Assembly: GCA_036785705.1 (NCBI GenBank)
Contig: JAWUZG010000332.1
Location: forward strand, 2,108,001-2,172,000
Source of the DNA: Acanthornis magna
Lineage: Eukaryota > Chordata > Aves > Passeriformes > Acanthizidae
Reading direction: 5' to 3'
Length of the DNA: 64,000 nt
Shown here: positions 58,354 to 64,000 of the stretch, one piece after another
Layout: every line of letters starts with the position of its first letter
Numbering within the stretch: position 1 is the first letter of the stretch
Position numbers and translations under genes: made by a program
Notes under the pieces: model-generated
Databases searched by the model: none
Told to the model about the DNA's origin: nothing
The model's input: only the letters and a program-made list of their open reading frames with translations

Positions 58354-61300
58354 CCATTATGAACCTCTTTTTAGGGTTACTATGGTGTATAGGCTACTTC
58401 GCTGAAAAAACTTGAAAGTCTCTTATTTATCTTTTTTTTTTTATTCATTTATCTGAAAGGATGAAGCCTAACTGCAAAGTAAGGGGATTCTGGTATTCAC
58501 TCACTTTAAAGATCTCTTTAAATTGGAAAGTGCTTCTGTTTTCCAAACCATGTTTGGATTACATGATTTGCTCTCTGTGGCTGCTTCTAAAGCTAATATC
58601 TTTGCTTAATCAGTCCCTCAGTAATCTAATCATTATTAAGCATCTTTTGGCGGGATTAGAAATAGCTTTATTTTAAGAACTGTAATTGTGATTACAATAT
58701 ATAATCCCCCTAATAGACACGTATAACCCATTTAATTCACCGTGGCTTTATTTTAGGAAATTAAGCATTACAGATGGTATTTTGAGGAATGGGAGAGGAT
58801 ATGCTAGTTCTTAAGTTCCTATTTCTTTTGACATATTGCATCAGGAAATCACTACCGTGGCTGTTTATACCCATCATTTTGCAATAACTATTTTATAATA
58901 ATTTGCTTGTTCCTAAATAGAAAAATGTTTTTAGTATCTCAAAACAATCTCCTTAAATTACGTATGTTTAACCAGATTTCACCTCAGACTTTGCAGTGCC
59001 TCCAGGTGCGTGAGCCAATGTGATACACAGCAAAACTCAGATGGCTTTTCTAAAGAACAGTTTCACTGCATGCTGGATGCAGCTGATATCCATTACATTT
59101 GGGGCATCTTTGTCCTGAGCATCTTGGGATAATTTGGGAGACATATTTGAGAATCCTGGCCTCTGCAGAGGCAGCTCTGGCAGGAGCCCATATTGCCCAC
59201 TGGGGTTGCTCTTTCTAGGCTTTTCCGTTCCTTCTTTCTCTCTTCTCCCACCTTTTTCTTCCGTTCAAAATTACTCATTTTTATAGTTTTTATTGGCAGA
59301 ACAGTTAAATTATGAAATCTGAGAGAATGAAAAAGAGAAAATAAGCAAAATTTTGCTAAATTTGTTTGTTTCAGATTTGATCAGGATGGAGAGGACAGGT
59401 GCAGGCAGGTTTGCAAAAAAAAAAAAAGCTTAAATGCAATCACTGCTTCTGTCACTTCACAGATCACATTTCTCCTCACAATGTAATTATCAGGACTAAA
59501 ATTGGGAGGAGAAGGAAAGGAAGCAACCCATAGCAGTATAGAATACTAAGCTAAACAGAAATGAGGAATTTCTTATTTGTTATGCAAAGTGGGACATTCT
59601 TTTTAAAACACATTTTAATTTCTTTTCCACTTGGCTTTTCCAAAGAGAGATGTGCATCTCTCAGAAGGCAAATTTTGCCCTTCAGTTTGTTATTCTATAG
59701 CTTTAACCTCACCAGGAACTACAGTTGGTGGTAATTTTGTTTGGCACAATACATTAAAGATAATGAATTAGAGAAAGCCAACTATCTGCTCCAGTATGAA
59801 ATCTCCTCAATTCACAAGAAAAATACATTTCTAGTGAAGTTCACTGTCAGGACAGTGCACTTGACTGATTGAAAGGCTGTTTATTTGAGTTGTCTTAGAA
59901 AACTCATCTCTGAAATTAGACAGAAGGAAAATAGAAAGAAAAGAGAAGTGTCTTCCTGCAATAAACATTTAGAAAAAAATTGCTTTTAGAAAATTACAAA
60001 TCCTGTGACTTGATACTGCATCAGGCTCGTGACATTTAAGATAATACAAGTATTTCACAGCACAAAAGCAAATCATGTAATTTAGCTTGCCTCAACAAGC
60101 ATTGCCTCAGCGGGGGTCTCTAATTCAGCACAGACAAAAGATTTTATGAAGTTCTCAATATAAATACCCAGAATAGTCTTGGCACAGAAAATACCTTCCC
60201 AGAGCCTGTACAGTAGGCAGTGGTGGAACATTAAATGCAATCAGGAGCTGAAATCTGAGGTGGAGGGGGGCCAGAGTGAGTCAGGTGGGCTCGGGTATAG
60301 AATCTGTACCAAAAGTAGCCACTCAAAGCTGGACAGGAGCTAATGAGTGTGCTCGCATGTGATTGTGTCACAACTTCATGTCAGCCTCAATGGCCTTTAC
60401 ACACACGAGGCAGCTTATCCCTCTGGGGATGTGGGACTGCAATAACTCACTCTCACAGCCCAGGGAGAAGCGACAGCAAGAGGCTCAGTGATGGCAAATT
60501 CCATGGGTTGAAAAGGCTGCAGGGTCTGTGTGGGCATCCGTGTGCCCTGGAGCTGGACAAACACTTTTTTTCAAGGTTGTTCTCATCCTGCAGCCCTTTG
60601 GGTCAGCCTGGCTGTGAGCAAGGAGTGGTTTGGAGCTGGAGCATCAATAACCCGCAGGTTCTGAGGGACCCCAGACGCTCCGGGCGCAGCTGGAGCTGCA
60701 GCTGCAGCAGGTTCTTGCTGCTCTCAGGAATGAGGCTCTTCCTCTGGGCAGCACAGGGATCCTGAGTGGGCGAGGCAAGTGTGGCTGGTGCTTCACCACT
60801 CTCATCTTCCGCGGTTCTTTACAACCTCACTGGGGAGGTTTTGGGGTGTTCCAAGGCACACCCAATCTCCAGGTTCATTCTACTTTACCACAATTTGGGA
60901 TTTACAATCCAGCTTGTCCTGAAAGGCAGTTTGAGTCACAAAAATGCTGTTGTGCTCACAGTTAGTTACAAAAGCCAGTGGTGTAATTAATGAATGTCCT
61001 GATAGTTTACAGGGAGACTTTGCAGTTTGGCTATTTGAGAAAACAGGGCTGGAGCAGAATTAGAAGCATTTCCTTTCTTGTTAGCACCAGGAACTTCTGA
61101 GGAATTATTTTGAATGCTATATGCCAATATAGATAAGAGTAATTAGATGAAGCTACAAAAGTGTGAAAATTTGGGTTCAATATTAGATAAACTTCCTGGT
61201 AATAAGATATCCTGGGCTGTGGCATAGCCTGCTTGTGGAAGCAGTTCTGCGTGCAGTTTTAGAGCTCAATTAAAATATTTCTGTGTTGGCAGAGAGAAGG

Positions 61301-62689
61301 CCTACTCTTTTGATAATCTGATAGAGCATCTCTAATTCTTTCACCTTGGGTATATTAATACTGCACATAATTAAAATCGGATCATGATAAATTAACTAAT
61401 TTGCCCTTAGAGTGATCAAAGACCCTTTTGCCCTCAGGGTTTGTAGTAGCTGCTGTTCCCCCCTCTCCACCTCCATTTTAATCATCAGTCTGAAATGTTT
61501 ATTGGAAAAAGAAAAATTTCCTGGAATTAGGCTCTAGAAGTCCCCAGCTCCTGCAGCTAGTGCAGTGTAAGGATGCCCTCTGCTGAGCATGGGCTCAGGA
61601 GTTTTGGGTTGCAAACAGAATTGTCCCTTGCTGGGTACAGAAAGCATTGGCTCAGCATTGGTGTCAGGTCAAAGTTCACTCATTCTGATGTGCATCATGA
61701 ATTGAACCTGAAGCACAACCTGCAGGTACTTGAAGAAGTGTGGAAATGATAGATGATTCACTCATTGGGGTTTAAAAACCCCAGTAGCTCAAGCATCAAC
61801 TTTCTGCAGAAAGGTGTAGCACCTCTAGTTCTGGAATCCTGTAACCTGGACATGGAGAGAAGTGAATTCAGTGACAAAGGAACACTGATACTGAGAGGTT
61901 CTAAATACCTTAGAACAGTAATGTGGTAAAATATATCACTATACCTGCTCAAACCTTTTTAGTCCTTCCAACAGTGGTCGAGAGGAACACAATAATAAGG
62001 CAGTCACAAGTATGACATGCATGAGTAGGTTAATCTACTTTCAAGTAATTCTTTAAAGTTTTCTCTTTGCTGTGTAGTGAATTCTGCCAAAAAGCTTGTG
62101 GAACAGTTCACAGAAAGTTGAGAAATGTATGTATCCATTAGCAGATTATCCCTCTTCAAGAGGGTACCATGTCACTTGCTTCATTTCTGAAAAGATTTGG
62201 GAATTCAGAAAAACCATGAACAGCAATGGAGATCTAATCCTGTGCTGCCAGTTTAAATCAGATCAAAATTTTCAATTTCTTTCTTCTCAGTTAAGGCCAA
62301 GTCAGGACTTGTTTTGGTCTCAGGTTGCTGGAGGAGGTTCAGCACCATCTTAGCTCCCTCTCCGTTCTTTTCCCTTTAGCATGCAGAGTATCAGAGAGCT
62401 CAGTGCCCACTTGTGTATGCCATGAAAAGCAGCAATATTTTGGTGAGGGTTTGTCATTGAATTAACCATATAAATAATTCAGCATACCTGAGGAAATTTG
62501 GAGGATGACAAGCTCTGAAATATATATTAAAACCCAAAGTACTGAATTCTAATTAAAATTTATGCTAATGGCAGAATTTTCTTTTACAGAAGGTACTTTT
62601 TTTCTAGCTCTGGTTTTAATCAGCTAAGCCTAATGCAAATAAATGATTCTGTCACAATTTACTTCATATATCACAGTACTGTATGGCTG

Positions 62690-62975
62690 GAGAAATGGGC
62701 TGAGAGAGAAACCTCACAAAGTGCAAGGTCCTGCACACGAGGAGGAGCAGCCCCAGGCACAAATGTGTGCTGGGAGGCACTCCTTTTGTCCAGTGACTGA
62801 GCCCTGGAGCAGGGTGCCCAGAGAGGCTGTGGAGTCTGCATCCTTGGAGATATTCAAAAGCTGTCTGGCCATGGATCTGGGCAGCCAGCGCCTGGAAGCC
62901 TTGCTTGAGCAGGGGCTGGAGCTGAGCACCTCCAGAGCTCCTTGCCAGTCTCGGCCATTCTGTGAAAATAGTCCA
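62690..62975 (+). mobile_element. CR1 retroposon fragment with internal deletion
   Basis: AAGTGCAAGGTCCTGCAC and GCAGCCCCAGGCAC match the upstream part of the CR1 3' region. GCAGGGTGCCCAGAGAGGCT, CCTTGGAGATATTCAAAAGC and TTGCTTGAGCAGGGGC then match the region nearer the tail, and CGGCCATTCTGTGAAA is the end. The gap between the two parts is shorter than in a full copy, so an internal deletion is inferred. It is older than the 58.2 kb copy. Confidence 0.8.
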
Positions 62976-64000
62976 GATAGCAAATCAGGCAAACGGGAGC
63001 TAAAAACAGATAAATTCTGACAGTAAGCAGTACTCTTTCATGCGTGGAGTCAGAGATTTGAGAGCAGCAAAGTCAATAACAGCAGCAGCTGTGGATGTGA
63101 GCAGCACAATGGTGTCCAAGCCTTTGATACCGAGCAGCAGCGCCCAGGGCCTGGCTGCGTGTGCTGAACAGAGCAGACCTCGGTGCTGCTGCTGCAACAA
63201 GCTGGATCAGCTAGTTCACATAAGGTAAAGATATCCTAAATCCTGCCATCTGAGAATAAATTAGTACAGGGGAATGTAGCCATATAAGTAATAATGTTCT
63301 AAAAAGTAAATGGTGTTATGCTCTGTGCCTGTCTTTTCTAAATGTTGTAAGCATCTGAAAGTGTCTGAGTCTGAATTCCCATAACTGCAGTGAAACCTTC
63401 TTACATGGAAGGAATCACAGGCAGGTTTTTTTCCTGGTGCTGAATGGAGATGTTTCCAGCCTCCCAGGTCCTGAACTGGCAATTCTGAGCAGTTTGATTG
63501 CCTGCTTGATTGTTTGTGAGATAACGGTGAAATTGGCAGTGGCAGGGTAATTTACTGGAGATTGCAATGTCAGACTATATCCAGGGGGGCTCATGAGCAT
63601 AAAGATGTGATTCACATGACTGACAGGAGCCTGGGAGATTGATATGCCCATTCCAAGTTCATGGTGGCATCACAAGAGTTTGGCTACAGCCTCCCATAGT
63701 CTGCTGCATGATGAGGTCATTGCAGGCGTAACTCATGCTCAACTTTAATAACAGGTACAGCAAAAACAGGATGCAGCTCCAACAGGTAAATGTAAATTTG
63801 TCAAATTTATATCCTGTGTTTTACCTCTGTTATTTCTAGTGTGTTGATGGGATTTTCTTGCCTGGTGGTCGTCTGAGTAAAAGACCTGAGTGGAATAAAC
63901 AGTGGGCAAATCTCAGTTCATAGATGTAGAGGCCTCACAGACTGAGAAAGAACGCAGGATGCTGAGAAGAAGCTCCCAGAGCTTAATAGGAAAACTGCCT

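Larger units (their letters stand above)
54706..64000 (+). other. TENM2: TENM2 intron downstream of EGF8 (5' part, runs off the window)
   Basis: It begins with a GTGAGC donor in GC-rich sequence and then turns AT-rich. It carries two sense-strand CR1 pieces (58212 and 62690), a T run near 58430-58442 and an A run near 59416-59428. A TGTAATTGTGATTACA inverted motif lies at 58681. The next TENM2 exon (expected to start DGLVDC) is not found before 64000. Confidence 0.8.

Overview
This window is a stretch of a bird chromosome that holds the middle of one large gene, teneurin-2 (TENM2), on the + strand. The rest is intron. Bird origin is shown by CR1 retroposon tails typical of avian genomes: one ends in the usual 'aaggtcccttccaaccc ... 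ttctatgat' tail near 58.3 kb, and others lie near 36.9, 47.8 and 62.8 kb. The CR1 wording and an LTR near 30 kb suggest a passerine, but that is inference. I call the gene teneurin-2 rather than TENM1, 3 or 4 from recalled family sequence: the last exon reads [20 protein letters not shown], whereas TENM3 has [20 protein letters not shown] at that place.

Six constitutive exons can be placed to the base, each with AG/GT borders and a continuous reading frame. 3570-3765 encodes the extracellular segment before the EGF array and carries a furin-type RERR site. 6522-6623 encodes EGF1, 24556-24750 EGF2+3, 30675-30875 EGF4+5, 32569-32754 EGF6+7, and 54559-54705 EGF8 plus the start of the following linker. 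All introns between them are phase 1, so every EGF exon is a symmetric cassette. EGF2 and EGF5 each have five cysteines instead of six, the known teneurin feature that leaves a free cysteine for disulfide-linked cis dimers. The cytoplasmic and transmembrane exons lie upstream of the window. The exons for the C-rich region, beta-propeller, YD shell and C-terminal part lie downstream.

Three features of the gene deserve a second look. First, a candidate 33-nt in-frame microexon at 10426-10458 would insert a very basic 11-residue peptide between EGF1 and EGF2. Second, a GC-type alternative 5' splice site at 32782 would add nine residues (GRQTTGTET) between EGF7 and EGF8. Third, the intron before the EGF6+7 exon ends in a 51-52 bp minisatellite whose unit is the 3' splice site itself plus the first bases of the exon, giving 11 decoy acceptors in a row ahead of the real one.

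The remaining sequence is AT-rich intron with scattered CR1 pieces, one probable antisense LTR, simple and tandem repeats, and a few homeodomain/SOX-motif-rich blocks that may be conserved regulatory elements. I see no other protein-coding gene, rRNA, tRNA, CRISPR array or intact mobile element. Long open frames in the GC-rich block around 54.4-55.1 kb are composition artefacts.
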